Shown piece by piece: positions 26,926-38,889 of a stretch of DNA of 64,000 bases (position 1 is its first letter; each line of letters begins with the position of its first letter). The stretch covers positions 7,612,263-7,676,262 of the forward strand of contig JACBWW010000017.1 in assembly GCA_020086605.1 (NCBI GenBank), written 5' to 3'. The stretch is from Lanius collurio. Lineage: Eukaryota > Chordata > Aves > Passeriformes > Laniidae. The notes beneath the pieces were generated by a model that was not told the origin of the DNA, ran no database searches, and was given only the letters and a program-made list of their open reading frames with translations. The position numbers were made by a program, and so were the translations under genes.

Positions 26926-28190
26926 GTTATGACTGGGCAATTCAGTCAGCCTGGTGCCTCTAGTGAATTACCAAAAACAATCCAGCATTTAGATAAGATA
27001 ACGTAGAAAGGCATGGAGAAATAACCAACCTGGCAGAATGGGGGGGATTTATGACCCAATATTGCCTGAAGTTCTTAAGGTTTGGACAGAGATTTGCTCT
27101 TTGTTCATTTAGCTCAGAAGAGCTTGCTGAAAGCATACCTGAACAGATAACCTTATCTAGCTGTTTATTTCTGGAGTAGCAGATTAAGCCAAAACATTTT
27201 ACAAATTTGTATCAACCTTTCTACTGTTCTACAGAAAATGTCTTTCTTCACAGAGGATTTTTACTGAATAGAGTTAAATTCCATCCTGAAACGATGTCTT
27301 ACAGTTTGCAGTACATGTTCTAAGATTGCACCTCATCACTTCAAATCTCAGGATCCATTTCCGAAATTTTTTCACCTGATTGGAGTTATGTAATGTCTCC
27401 CCTTCTGTTTATAGTTTATGGTGTCTGATATATTTCCTGAGATCTTTAGGGTGCTCAGAGAGTGAGTAGGCAGCTTTCTGCAAGTATATTTTAAGTCCTG
27501 CATTATCCCATTCTGATCACATTCAAAGCTGCTTCCATAGCAACACCTAAAAATATTAATTTCTAAAAATAAGCAAGTCCTTTAGTCGCTTACCACATGC
27601 AATTCTCCTTTTGTGACAAACAAAATAATCACCTCTGTTATGTGAACTAAACTTTGGAAATGCTGTCATCAGTTTTGAAGAGATTTAAGTGACTTGCCAG
27701 ATAGTTCCACCAACAAAACTGTCCCTGAGCAGTGACGAGGATCTTTTAATTCTTCCAAAATACCCCCCATCTAGAAACATGAGAAACCCTGCAAGTAATT
27801 AAGATGGGTTGTTTCAAATTAAGAGATGAATGCTCTTCCTGCTGAAGTCAGGGATAGGTCTCCACACCCAAAGCCAGATGGAATGGAAAGAAGAGGTGGG
27901 GCAAGAAATCCATGCACATAACAGTCCCATTGTTTGCACTGGAAGGTAGCAGGGACCGGACCAAGTGGATTAAGATTTTAAACTGTTTTAGAAAATCCAC
28001 AGAGGATTACAAAACCTGTGGGCTGGAAACAGGGAGAAATATTATCCATGCAATTACCTGTTATGGGATCTCAGCTCAGGGATTTCACTCAAAATTCTCC
28101 ATCTTAATTGTTAACTACATTGATTTCCCCTCAGCCTGTGTGTTTTGGAGTTGAGATGCAGTAGGTTTTTCTGCAACAGGTCACTGGAAC
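26926..28190. other. Noncoding DNA, nothing recognised
   Basis: About 1.3 kb of unique sequence starting exactly where the CR1 at left ends. A G run (about 7) lies near 27041. No recognisable feature. Confidence 0.55.
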
Positions 28191-28301
28191 AATCACAGAA
28201 TCATGGAATACCCTGGTTGGATGGGACTCACAAGGATCACCTTGTCCAGCTCCTGGCCCTGCACAGGACACCCCAAGAATCCCACCCTAAGCCTGAGAGA
28301 T
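28191..28301 (-). mobile_element. Short CR1 LINE 3' end, reverse orientation
   Basis: 'aatcacagaatcatggaata', 'gatgggactcacaaggatca', 'cagctcctggccctgcacag' and 'ccccaagaatcccaccctaa' match the subfamily seen at 20256. About 110 bases are kept, and the copy is 5'-truncated. Confidence 0.94.
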
Positions 28302-31300
28302 CTTTGTGCTTTAAGTTTTGTTCTCAAAACTTAAATCAACTTGTTGTTGAATTTTGAACTCCCTTGGAGTGGGAGGTTGGACCTGAAACAATCATGTGAC
28401 AAATGTTCTCCAGTTTTGCTGTCCTAAATCCAGAGACATCCAATTCCCATTTGCTGAAGAAACACTACAGGGGGTGTTACACTTGCAGAGTGATCTGCAG
28501 GTTTATTTTCATCTTCTCACAAAGGATTTTGGTTTAGTGGTCTTGATTTGGGAGCATGGTGGTGGATCAGGTAAGCTCTTAATTTTCCTAATTCTCTTAT
28601 CAGAGAATTTCTTAAAAGGAACTAAATCCATCAACAACAACCAAACTTTTCACAGCTGCCTTCTTTCCTGGCTGTTAGGACAATTCATTTCTGTAAAAGG
28701 ACAGCGTGTTAGACTGAATATAAAAATGAAATATAAGGTCAAGAAATGCTTCCTGAAAGCAAGGACAGTAACACTGCTGAACAGGCTTCAGCAGGAAATT
28801 CCTGAGTCTCACGGATTTGAGGAGCTGAGACCTGCTAACCTTGGAAAACAGCATTAAAGACTTGTGGTGTTACACAATTGCTCAGTAATATTTTCTGTAA
28901 AGATCTGCACATCATGCTGTAACAGAGCAACAGGAATGTTTTTTTCTGAATATGAGATGCTCATCCAGAGTAGCCCTTAGGGAGCAGGATGTGAGAGGAC
29001 TCAGGAATGAAGTGGATTTAGGACAGGAACAGTGTGTTTGATTACTCTTCAAGAAAATAAATGACGTTTTCAAGGCAACTCAGACTTGAAGCACTACTAA
29101 TCCTTTTTCTACCAAAGAGGTACAAGATTTCAAGCTGTCATCAAAACTGAGGAGCAATGCAGGAGGTTTGGTCTCCCATGGTCACTCTGTTGGAAGGTAG
29201 CACCCTCAAATTGCCTGGAATTCGCTCCAAATCAATCACTTTATTCTTAGTAAATTCAAGAATCCTCTCTACCTTTTCATATCTATTTTACTACTCAATG
29301 TCTCAAGTCCCTCATATCTAGAGCAATACTTTGACCTGGCTTCTCTCTCTCAAAGCCCTCTCACTCCTTTGGTGATGCCACTGACTGTCAGGCACCACAT
29401 ATTGACCTTTTTGAGCAGAAAGGCAAGAGAAGACAATGCTGATTGGGCATCTGGCCACAGACTTTGTCTCAAATCTCCACCACCGGCAGGAAAAAAGTTA
29501 CACTGGGGCTACCTGCAATTCCTATTGGATTTAAAAGTCTTCAAGATTCTGATCTTTTGTTGAATAGGTATGAAATTGACCATTATTAAGTGAAAATTAT
29601 TTAAAATATACACAGAAAAAAAAATGTGGTTGTATAACTTTTATTTCTTTGCAAAACTGAGCCATCCCCTGCCCACATGGAAATAGGCACACACAGATTT
29701 CAGTAAGATTTCTCCATCACACAGCTGTCCAGTAGTAAGTAGATTAATGGCAAGTTGTGATTCCTTTTTCAAGCTGGTTTTAAAAATGTTCCTCTTCCTC
29801 TTCGGGCCCAAACACCCCATTAATTTTACAACTCATTTGTCCCAGTGCTGCTGCCAACGTTCTTTTATTTCATCCATCTGCTACACCTTAAAAGATCTCT
29901 ATGGTAAGGACAGCTATGCTTTACACCTCTGTACAGCATCTGTCACAGAAAATCCCCCAAATGGAAAACCATTTACACTGAAACTTCAGTATTACAAGAT
30001 ATTTCTAAGTTATTTCTATTTCCAAGAGTACAAGTTTTAAGCATATATCAAAATCCTGAACTTGGAGAATTTGTCAGTAATGGTTGTTGAAGCAATTAAC
30101 ATAGAGGTGTGATGGTTATTTTATTTTTAATTTTTTTTTAATTTATTTTTTTTTCTCCCCCAACCAAGTTAAACTTATCTTGGTGCCTCTGAGTGTAAGG
30201 CAGTTCCCCTTGAAATCAAGGAGCAAAATTCTACTGTGTTTGACAGGTCCTGTCTTGTTCTATCCCAGACATTGATCCTTAGCCAGGCAGGTAGCAGGGA
30301 GTAGACATTTCCACCATGCCTGGAGACACAATGCTCAAAAAGCTCTCTTTGGCTTGTTGATATAGATTTGTGGAACAGTCCCAGGGCAGTGCTGTTGTCA
30401 GTTATTGATATTACCATTTAATTCACTTCACTAATGAGTGGAACTGAAACCTTAATCACTGCTAGACAAACAAGAAACCAAAGGGGAAAAAAAATAAAAG
30501 AAGAAAACAGCTGATGGGAATGTGAATTCTCTTAACTGGGCTCGCCATTCATCTGATGGAGTAGCTAAGACTCAAAGGTCTGCAGCAACATGTGAAAGGT
30601 GGGGTGATGAATCAGGGTTAGGAAAAGGAAGGAAACATACACACACTATAGAAGGTTTATGAAGATTTTCAAATAGTGGATTTGTAGGTGAGCCATAAGC
30701 ACAGCTGCGTGGGCAGAGAGGAGGATTAGCAGTTTATAAGGCTGAGAATTTAGACACACCCACCTACTTTCACATTTGTAAAGTATTTCCTACGTGCTGG
30801 TGCACTCCTGTAATGTGAAATTCAGCTGTGGGTGGCTGCATTTCATCGCAGTGGGAAGAGGTGCTCATGTGTAAGATGGATGACTCTGTCATGTGTTGAG
30901 AGCAGAGCAGTGGTAAATGGGGCTTGCCAAATGTTTTCAGCTGAAAACCACTCAGAATAAGGGCTTTTCTCTGGAAAAGGTTGTGGGGTTTTTTTTGCTT
31001 TTTTTTTTTTTTTTTTTTCCCAACTAACCAAGTAGTGGACAATCAGAGTAATTTATCTAAATGTTCTTGATTGGTTCTGAGTGTTATGTTTCAACTTTGC
31101 TCACATCTCTATTTTCTCTAAAAACTCTTCTGTGACAAAGTGCATACACTGAGGTATAAATCACAAGAAGTCATGAGTCAGAAAGCAAATTTTGGCCAAT
31201 GAAGATTTATGGATCTCTAAATTGTGGGTTCAGTAACAACTCCTTTTTTTTTTTTTTTTTTTTTTAAATCACACAGCCTAAAAACCAGTCAGTGCATATC

Positions 31301-32052
31301 TGTGCAGTGGATGTGTAGGTTGATCCATTGGACAGAGCTTTACACCCATTTTCTTCAAGACTGAATCTTAGTCTATGCAGGGAAACTCAGAGAAATGGAA
31401 GCTCTGGGAGTCAAGTCCAGACAAGTTTTTAATGAATAACTTAAACACAGCCACAGTTTTCAGCATATTGAAGTGAAATTCTGGCTGGCTTGTTGCAGAA
31501 GGGATGGTTGTTTGTAAGGTGGCTGATAACCCCAAAATGATCAGAGGACCAGCTCCAATTTCTCCCATGGAATGAATTCCTCTCTAACCTTGAGATTGAG
31601 AACTGAGCAATGATGGGCTTTTGGAAGTCTGGGCTCCTAAAACTCCTTTGATGCTCCTGGGTGGGGCTCACAACCAACACACTGCTGGCCTTTCTCAAAT
31701 GGATCATTTCCTTTTGGCTTTCAATGAAAGGTTTGGAAAATTCTTGCATTTAGCCTGATGCAGATTGGAATTTTTTTTCATAATCCTGGAATGTTTTCTG
31801 GGATGTTGACTGTCATTATTTTCCATCCTGTAGCCAAGACCTTCTGGTGGTATATGCACCTAGAGAAGAAAAAGTGACCAGCTGGAATAACACTGATTCA
31901 GAGGGAATCAGACCAACTTTACATGGGAAAGATTTTAAATAGGATTTTTTTCCAATGAATTTCCATTTTAATTTAATTCTGTCTTCATAAACATGAACAT
32001 TTTATTTAGTTGGTAAGTAGTTCACCATGACTACATTCTTAGAGTAGTTGCC
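28302..32052. other. Noncoding DNA with poly-T runs; possible ancient CR1 at 28690-28830
   Basis: About 3.75 kb without a supported gene. Around 28690-28830 a stretch vaguely follows the CR1 order (a 'tagactgaatataaaaatg' block, then 'gctgaacaggcttcagcagg', then 'cctgagtctc'), so a very old CR1-like relic is possible at low confidence. Pure T runs of about 20 lie at 30999-31018 and 31244-31265, and a T/A-rich tract at 30116-30163. A CAG|GTAAGC donor-like site lies at 28568 with no convincing partner. Confidence 0.45.
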
Positions 32053-32260
32053 TTTGAAATTTCTTCACTAAAAGGGTGGTTGGGCATTGGAATAGACTGC
32101 CCAGGGAAGTGGTGGAATCACCATCCTTGGAAGTGTTAAAAACCTTAAAGATGTGGTACTTAGGGCTATGGATTTATGGAGGATCTGGCAATATTGGGTT
32201 AATGACTGGACTCTGTGATCTTAGAGGGCTTTTCCAACTTAAATCATTCTATAATTCTAA
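32053..32260 (+). mobile_element. CR1 LINE 3' end, forward orientation
   Basis: 'tgaaatttcttcactaaaag', 'gcattggaatagactgccca', 'gggaagtggtggaatcacca', 'gatgtggtacttagggctat', 'attgggttaatgactggact' and the end 'ttccaacttaaatcattct'. This is a near-consensus match to the CR1 group with a 'gttggactcgatgatcttaaaggtc' 3' end. It is 5'-truncated and so non-functional. Confidence 0.95.
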
Positions 32261-33424
32261 ATTAAGGATTGGTCCTCCAAGAGGGATCTTGGAAACAAAG
32301 TGGTCATGTTGTCAGTCAGTTACATTGACTTCAAATAGTCAGGCTTTTTGGTATTTTTTTCCAAAATCACAGTCTGTTTTTTAAAGCTCATCCCAGAGAT
32401 GATGGGACTGAAGGAAGCACTTGAAGGTACAGCTACAAATCATCTCTCATTTCTCTCTCTGGCGTGTTTAGCCTTGATCACATGAAAAGATTTTATGGAA
32501 ATGTTATTAATGGGCCATTGTTCAAATATGACAATGTGCAAGTGTTTGTGAATAGGCTTTTCTTGTCAAGCTTAACATGTCACTAAAATAATTCTTCAAA
32601 ATCTAGAAGCAATTTTGCAGCACGATTGCCCAAATTATCCACGTCTGACACTTAAAACGCTCTGTTGCAGTGCAAGACCATAATTTCTTCATTGCAGTAC
32701 ATTGTGAAATATCATTTATAATTAGAAGTGTTTCAATGTGTTTGTTTGGCTCGTTGGGTTTTTTGTGGTTTGTTTTGTATTTTTTTTTCTTTTTCATTAT
32801 TGTAGTTCCTTCCTGCAAATAAGCTTTTGAAGAAAACAAAAAAGAGAGCTACAGATTCAGGAAATCAACAGCAATTGTATTTGTTGTCATAGTAGAATTA
32901 ATATAATTTTTGACATTTCAATGCATTTTTGTTTGTCAGGAAATTTTCATCTTGATGGATAGAAATTAGTTGACAGAGAGAATATTTTTCACTCCAAATG
33001 AGAAATGGATTACTCTGTTTTGATGCAGAAGGGCTACAGACCAGGACAATTATCAAAAAAAAAGAGGAAGCTAAGAGTTCGTTTCTGGATATAATCACTT
33101 ATATTGTACAGCAAAAATCCTCTCTATGCTTGTAAATCTGTTGCAATTTTCTGAAATTGAGTGGCCTCTGTCCATAAACAACATTGCTACCAGGAGAAGG
33201 TTTTCCTGTCCATTGCTGGAACCAATTCTGAGACAGTTTTATCAAGGCGTGGGATGTGTCAGAATGAAACACAGCAGCTGTGAGAGCCACCTTGGAGTTA
33301 AAAATGAGTTGTGCATCCTTCTGCTCCTCATTCCTTAACCACATAATTCTGATACCTTTATAATTCTGTGGATTCACCTGCTGGCCTTCTTCTGTGCCTC
33401 CAGATTTATCTTTATTAAACATAA
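32261..33424. other. Noncoding DNA, nothing recognised
   Basis: About 1.2 kb of unique AT-rich sequence with T/G-rich patches near 32755-32800. No supported feature. Confidence 0.55.
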
Positions 33425-33680
33425 CACAATCACGGGGTACTTGAGGTTGGAAGGGACCTCTGGAGGTCTCTAACCCAATGACACCAATCAAAGGGGAATC
33501 AAGGGGGTCAGGCTGCCCAGGGCTGTTTCTAGCAGGGTTTTGCATATTCCTGAAAACAGAAACTCCACAATCTCCCTGGGCAACCTGCTCCAGGATTTGA
33601 TCACCCTCACAGCAAAGAAGGTATTTTATGCTTAAGTTGAATTTTCTGTAATTCAATTTGTGCCCATTGCCTCACATCCT
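33425..33680 (-). mobile_element. CR1 LINE 3' end, reverse orientation
   Basis: The 3' end at left reads 'cacaatcacggggtacttga', 'ggttggaagggacctctgga', then 'gctgcccagggctgtttcta', 'ctccacaatctccctgggca', 'gatcaccctcacagcaaag' and 'gtgcccattgcctcacatcc'. It is the same broad 3'-UTR group as 16600. Its 5' end faces the 5' end of the forward CR1 that starts near 33725, so the two insertions lie back to back with about 45 bases between. Confidence 0.92.
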
Positions 33681-33724
33681 GAAAAATCTCATGCCTGCTT
33701 TAGTTCCAGTGCTCTTACAGCTTG

Positions 33725-34167
33725 GAAAGTGGGAATCTCAGAACAGACCTTATTGTTCTGCACAAGTACCTGAAAGGAAGCTTAACCAGGTGGGGGTCGG
33801 GGTCTTCTCCCAGGAAAAAAGGATGGAAGGAAATCCCCTCAAGTTCTGCCAGAGGAGGTGCACCTGAAAATGTGGTCAGGTATTGGAATAGAAAGGAATA
33901 GGAATAAGAATAAGAATAAGAATAAGAATAGGAATAGGAATAGGAATAGGAATAGGAATAAGAATAGGAATAAGAATAGGAATAAGAATAGGAATAGGAA
34001 CAAGCTGCCCAAGGAAGTGGTAGATTCATCATCCCTGAGAGTGTTCAAAGAACACGTGGATGCAGCCCTTGGGGATATGGTCTGGGGGCACACACGGTGG
34101 TTCTGGGTGAACAGTTGGACTCAATGATCTTGGAGGTCTTTTCCAACCTTAAAGACTGTGATTCTGT
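33725..34167 (+). mobile_element. CR1 LINE 3' region, forward orientation, interrupted by a hexamer expansion
   Basis: 'cagaccttattgttctgcac', 'aagtacctgaaaggaag', 'gtgggggtcggggtcttctc', 'ccctcaagttctgccagagg' precede a simple repeat at 33885-34000. Then 'gaacaagctgcccaaggaag', 'tggtagattcatcatccctg', 'gttggactcaatgatcttgg' and 'ttccaaccttaaagactgtg' complete the 3' end. The part before the repeat and the part after it are adjacent in the CR1 consensus (about ...cattggaacaggctgcc...), although some consensus just before the repeat is missing or altered. All frames are broken. Confidence 0.93.
33885..34000. repeat. (GGAATA)n/(AGAATA)n hexanucleotide expansion inside CR1
   Basis: About 18 hexamer units, alternating blocks of GGAATA and AGAATA, sit exactly where CR1 normally reads 'ttggaacaggctgcc'. 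The left CR1 flank ends in 'tattggaata' and the right flank resumes with 'ggaacaagctgccc', so the repeat seems to have grown from the element's own GGAA(T/C)A motif. The Ser-Tyr, Leu-Phe and Asn-Arg/Lys repeat frames in this span are translation artefacts of the repeat. Confidence 0.96.
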
Positions 34168-34429
34168 AAATGCTGTTCTTTACAATTCCGTTTCACATCA
34201 TGTTGTTGATGGCCATGTCATAATTATTCCATAAGTCATAATTAGATGCTTCAGTGGTTCCCTATATAGCATTCTTGGTCTGGCCGCTGGGAAAAAGTGT
34301 CATGAGATAAGTAGTTTTCTTAAGAGTGATTTTAAAGTGTCAACAGGAATTATATCCCTGAAAAGTCAGACAAGGAAATGCAGTTCTACAATACCTAAGG
34401 CAGCATTAACAGTTCCTGTTAATTAATTT

Positions 34430-34722
34430 AGTGGGGTCTATAAGAAAGATGGGAAAGACTTTTCAGCAGGACCTGCTTAATAGGACCAGCTCTAATGGCT
34501 TAAAACTAAAAGAGGGGAGACTCCAACTACAGAGGAAGTTTTTTGCAGTGAGAGTACAGAACACTGGCACAGGTTCCTCAGAGAGGCTGTGGATGCCTCA
34601 TCCCTTGGAAATATTCAAGGTTGGGTTGATGTGACTCTGAGCCACCCCAAAGAGGCTTGGACTACATCACCTTTAAAGGTCCCTTCCAACCCAAGCTGCT
34701 TTATGATTCTTTGATCCTGTGA
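34430..34722 (+). mobile_element. CR1 LINE 3' end, forward orientation
   Basis: 'ataagaaagatgggaaagac', 'ttttcagcaggacctgctta', 'aatggcttaaaactaaaaga', 'ttttgcagtgagagtacaga', 'acactggcacaggttcctca', 'ctgtggatgcctcatccctt', 'ggtcccttccaacccaagc' and the octamer end 'tgattctttgatcctgtg'. Good match to the CR1 group with 'acaaactttttagcagggcc'. It is 5'-truncated. Confidence 0.95.
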
Positions 34723-35225
34723 ATGTTAAATCTCCTCCAAATGCCCCATTTAAAGCTGAATGCAGAGTCTCTGATGCTGCCACCCACAGCCCTGTCACAG
34801 TCAGTAAATCTTCCCTTCAAAAGAAAATAAGGCGTCTTTTTTGAAAATTCACCAAATCCTGGGAGTAATTTATGTTCACACAGTGGGGGAAAGTACTATG
34901 TTATCCCTATTTACATGGAGATGATTGTGTTCTGGTTTGTTTCCATTCTTTTGTTGCTGTTTTTTTTCTCCACAAAGCAGCTGAGAATGATCACAACAAC
35001 TCCAGCCTGGAGTGCTCTCTGGCCAAAGTTCATTACTAGAAAAGACATGAAATAGCAACATGGTCCCAAACTTTTCCTTGTCCATGTAAAAGGAAACAAT
35101 GATTTAAGAAATGAAAGATGAATTGGAAGCATGAGAAAGGAGAAGAAAACAAGATAAAGAAAACAAGACCTTGGAGATATCATTCCTGGGGATGAGAGAG
35201 AGGAAGGAGGTAAATATCAGGGCAA
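34723..35225. other. Noncoding DNA, nothing recognised
   Basis: About 500 bases between two CR1-related copies. No supported feature. Confidence 0.55.
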
Positions 35226-35530
35226 ATCCTAGAATGGTTTGGGTTTGGGAAGGAACCTTAAACATCCAAAGTCCTGCTATGGACAGGGACGCCTTCCACT
35301 AGGACAACAAAGGCAGTGTCAAGAGACTGCTGCACTCCCTGAGCACTGAGAAGTTCCTGTGAGTAAAAATATTCACTTTCTTTTCAAAAATACTCAAATT
35401 CCCACTGTCCATTTTCTAATGTTCCTGGGCAAATTTCTTCTTGGGGTGTGGTCTGTCTTGGGGAAATAAATCCAAATCTCATACAAGGATTATTTGGCTA
35501 AAATTAGTGTTTGTTTGATATTCTGGGATA
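35226..35530 (-). mobile_element. CR1-tailed repeat of unrecognised body, copy 1
   Basis: On the minus strand this ends in a CR1-like 3' tail (plus strand: 'tagaatggtttgggtttggg', 'ggaaccttaaac', 'cagggacgccttccacta'). From about 35303 rightward the sequence leaves the CR1 consensus. The non-CR1 body of about 225 bases is shared with a second copy at 40272-40590 in the same orientation. A perfect 25-base block is at 35451-35475. Both copies begin at the CR1 tail and end near 'ctctg'/'ttctg', while outer flanks are unrelated. The body is not a tRNA or 5S sequence I can recognise. It may be an undocumented CR1 subfamily, a CR1-mobilised chimeric transcript, or a local duplication. Confidence 0.7.
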
Positions 35531-38500
35531 CAGCCTCCACCACAACAGCTCCATTGCAGATTTCCCTCTCTCAAAAACTCATGAGATTTTTGTTTACCAT
35601 TCCTTTGCTGTTTCATGTTGACTGGAAGGAGGGTTGGATGCTCCCAATTCCCTTGCATTTAATCCACTATTAAGTTCATTGAAATACATTCAGGTTCATG
35701 GTTTTCTAATTTAAACCACTGTAGTGTATTCCTACCCTGTTGTAAAATCCATACTGAACCATGAATTAACCATAATTAACCATAATAAGTTCTTGAAATG
35801 CTTGAAAAGAATTCTTGAAATGAAAAAGAATTCTGCTTGAAACAAACAGAAATATTGCCTCACTATCACATATATTTCATATAAACTTCATTAGCCCCAG
35901 CCCAGCCTTTCCACACACTAAGTCACCCTGACCTCAAGCAGCATCTAATTCACCACAGGACCATTCCTGGGTAGTTGTAGGCTTTTTTTCAGAGGCCATT
36001 TTTATAACATCTCAAAATATTGAACAAATCTGCCCACACCCACCTCCAGCATCCACCTCCTTTCCATCTGTGAGACTCACTCCCTTTGTCTTATAAGCTC
36101 ATGCAAAGGAACAGTGAGGGGAAACACTGGAAACAAATATTTCTCAGCAGCCTCCACTCTTGACACCAAAGTACTTGGTCTGCTCTTGAGCCTTCTGCAA
36201 TCTTCTGCTGCTGTGGCAGCTCAGGGGAGAGCCAAGTACTCAATGTCATCTCTCCAAAAGCAGTGCTGGCTAAATGCAGATATTTCCATTACTCACTCAG
36301 CCCACACTCCCTTGTAGTCGATGCACATCAAGTCCACAGAGTCACTATTCAAGGCATGATTCATTTTCTTCTGAAGCAAACCTGTTGCAATAGCAATGTG
36401 CTGTAATAAAATAAAGAGCTGCTGAGCAGGTGCTTGGAATGATGGCACAGAAATACAGCTTTGAAGGGACCTGACCTCAGACCCAACCCATGGCTGGTGC
36501 ACACTCCTCAGGGGGCAAAAATGTTATGGTTGACTGAACATGAGTTAAAAACATTTAAAGTGAAGGTCTTTCCAAGAAACCTGCATTTCCCACTCATTCT
36601 CTGTCCCAGAATTTCCTTCCAGGGCTGGGAGAAGGGTAGGGCAGATGCAAAACCTTTTCCTTAGGGAGCAGCTGCTTCACATTTCCAGGGAATGTTAACC
36701 TGCTGGTAGGCTGCTGTCTGCCAGGATGGGTTTGTAGGTTGTTGTTATTTCATGAGCTTGCTTGAAGGAAATCAGATGGAACACGCTGATATCTGGGGAT
36801 GAGCATTCAGGCAGGTCCAGCTGCAATCTTTCCAATCACTGCTGTGTAATTCTCTGCTTCACACAGGAAACAACCCAAGGACAGAAACTTCTGGATTCTG
36901 ACACTGCCTCCTACAAAGGCTCCCTCTCTATTTAAGGTAATCTGATGACCATTTGTTTTATCTTCCTTGAGGAACAAAGAGCCTGTGGAATTCTGTTGTT
37001 GGCTTACTTGAAAAAAAGTCTGAAAAAACTCCAGATAAACAGCATTTACAAAAACCAGTGTCCTATTTTACTAAACATGCATTTACAATACAGTCTTTTA
37101 AGTTTGTGCCATTGATCAAATGGTTTACATTCATTATGAATAGAAGTCCTGATTATATTTCTCCATGATTAAAATATGGACTGAGACCCAACATTCTAAC
37201 AAACTTTAGCTGAAGTAGGTGGCCTGAAACCCTCAGCTGACCTGATAACTGAGCTGAGCCATGAGCTTTCAAAACTTCTCTTGTTTATCTGTTCATTTTC
37301 TGTCTGTGACAAAAAAGATTTGGTGAAGCTTGTAGGGAAAGGTCTTGGTTTTTTTTTGTGATACCAACTCATATGAGAAACAGAGAGGCTTTCAGATTTA
37401 AGTGTGAGCATTCAGAATCTCTGAGGAGAAGGTTTTACCTCAACTACAATTGATAGAAAAACTTTCTTACATACTTCAGGCAATAAAGACAAATTAGGCT
37501 TTGTGGAGGATGTGGCCATCTCGATCCACACCACATTCCTTTTCCTTGATTTATAGTTATCAAAAAGCATCCTTGCTTCAACTTAAATCTTGTGTTTCAT
37601 CGTTTCCTTCAGACAAGAGAGGAGAAGATGCAGATGAGAGCATCTGTAGGGCACTGTGGTTGTACAGGTGGGGCAGTGTTTACAGGAATCATCTCCACAC
37701 ACACATCTCCACACAGTCTGAAAACCTGTGATATCAGCAACACCTGAATTTCTGCCCTGGGGATGTTTTAGCAGCAGCAGAAAATATCAGACTTCCTGAT
37801 CTCACTCCCCAGTAGGAATAAATCTGAAAAATGCCATTGAATGCAGGTGAAATCTTTGGCAATATTTACACTAACTGCAAATCTTACTCATGGACTCTAT
37901 GAGCAAATAATCTCTCTTTGGATCTAAAATAACCTCCATTTTTCTGAATGATATCCAAAATTAGATGATATATTTTGGTAGAAGTTACTCTGGGTTGGAC
38001 ATCATTAGCAAAGAAACATCCATGCCAAGCAGCTCTGAGGATATGAGTAAGTATACGTGTCAAGATAGATTTAAAAATAAAAAGTGATTGTACCAGATCA
38101 ATATTCCAAATCATAACTATACAGGGAGAGGAGAAAATAGAAAATCTATTTTTATTTCTTGTGACGCATCATTTATGGCAATAACAATTACTACTGTAAG
38201 TATAATCAATCAAATCCACTGGATACACCAAATCTAATAATTTTGGAAAACTATAAACCTGGATTTTGAGGCTACAGAAAACCACTGTGACTAACTGAGT
38301 AATACAGGAATACTGGTTCTTGTATTTATTTATCTATTTATTCCAATTTGGAATCTTTTTATTAGAAATCCAGAGTTGGGTTCTGTTGCCAAGCAGATTT
38401 TTGCTTTCTATACATTTTTCATATATTTGTAGCTTTGTAGATTACTAATACATGTGTGTAGCTTTTTCATCTCCTTTTCAGAACACTAAGTTAACCTTCT

Positions 38501-38889
38501 AACACACTGCTGAAATACTGTTTAGTCCTATTTTCAAGGAGAGAACCTCCAACAAGGACATTTTGTTTTCCAACCAGAATCTGAGAAGACACAAAAAGAA
38601 ATAGGGCAAAGAAGCCCCTGGCCCAACCCCAGCGGGGCAGAAAACTACCTAACCAACTGCTCTTCTAATTGGGCAATATTCATTAAATATGCTGATTTGT
38701 TAAATTTATAAAAGCTGTAGAAATCTGATTCTGGGTGTGCCCACAACCATGGAGGCACCTGGGAGTTTCCATTTAAGACCTGCTTTTTATCTTACTATTT
38801 TAACACTTGCAAGTTCAGGGTCTTTTTTTTCAGGCAACAGTAGAGAATTTCTCTGTCTCACTCCTCCTTTGGCTGTTTAACTCTTAGAG
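35531..38889. other. Noncoding DNA, nothing recognised
   Basis: About 3.4 kb of unique AT-rich sequence. A small (ATTT)n patch lies at about 38322-38345. No gene, RNA or long repeat supported. Confidence 0.55.

Noticed and set aside
26453..27006. Overlapping frames of 145-182 codons on both strands
   Set aside because: They lie in a reverse CR1 copy that is GC-rich and poor in stops; none continues an intact reverse-transcriptase frame.
31244..31265. Pure T run as the poly(A) tail of a minus-strand retrocopy
   Set aside because: No AATAAA-type signal next to the run, no target duplication and no recognisable mRNA body.
33715..34127. Open frames rich in Ser-Tyr, Leu-Phe or Asn-Arg/Lys repeats
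   Set aside because: They are direct translations of the GGAATA/AGAATA array and the decayed CR1 around it.
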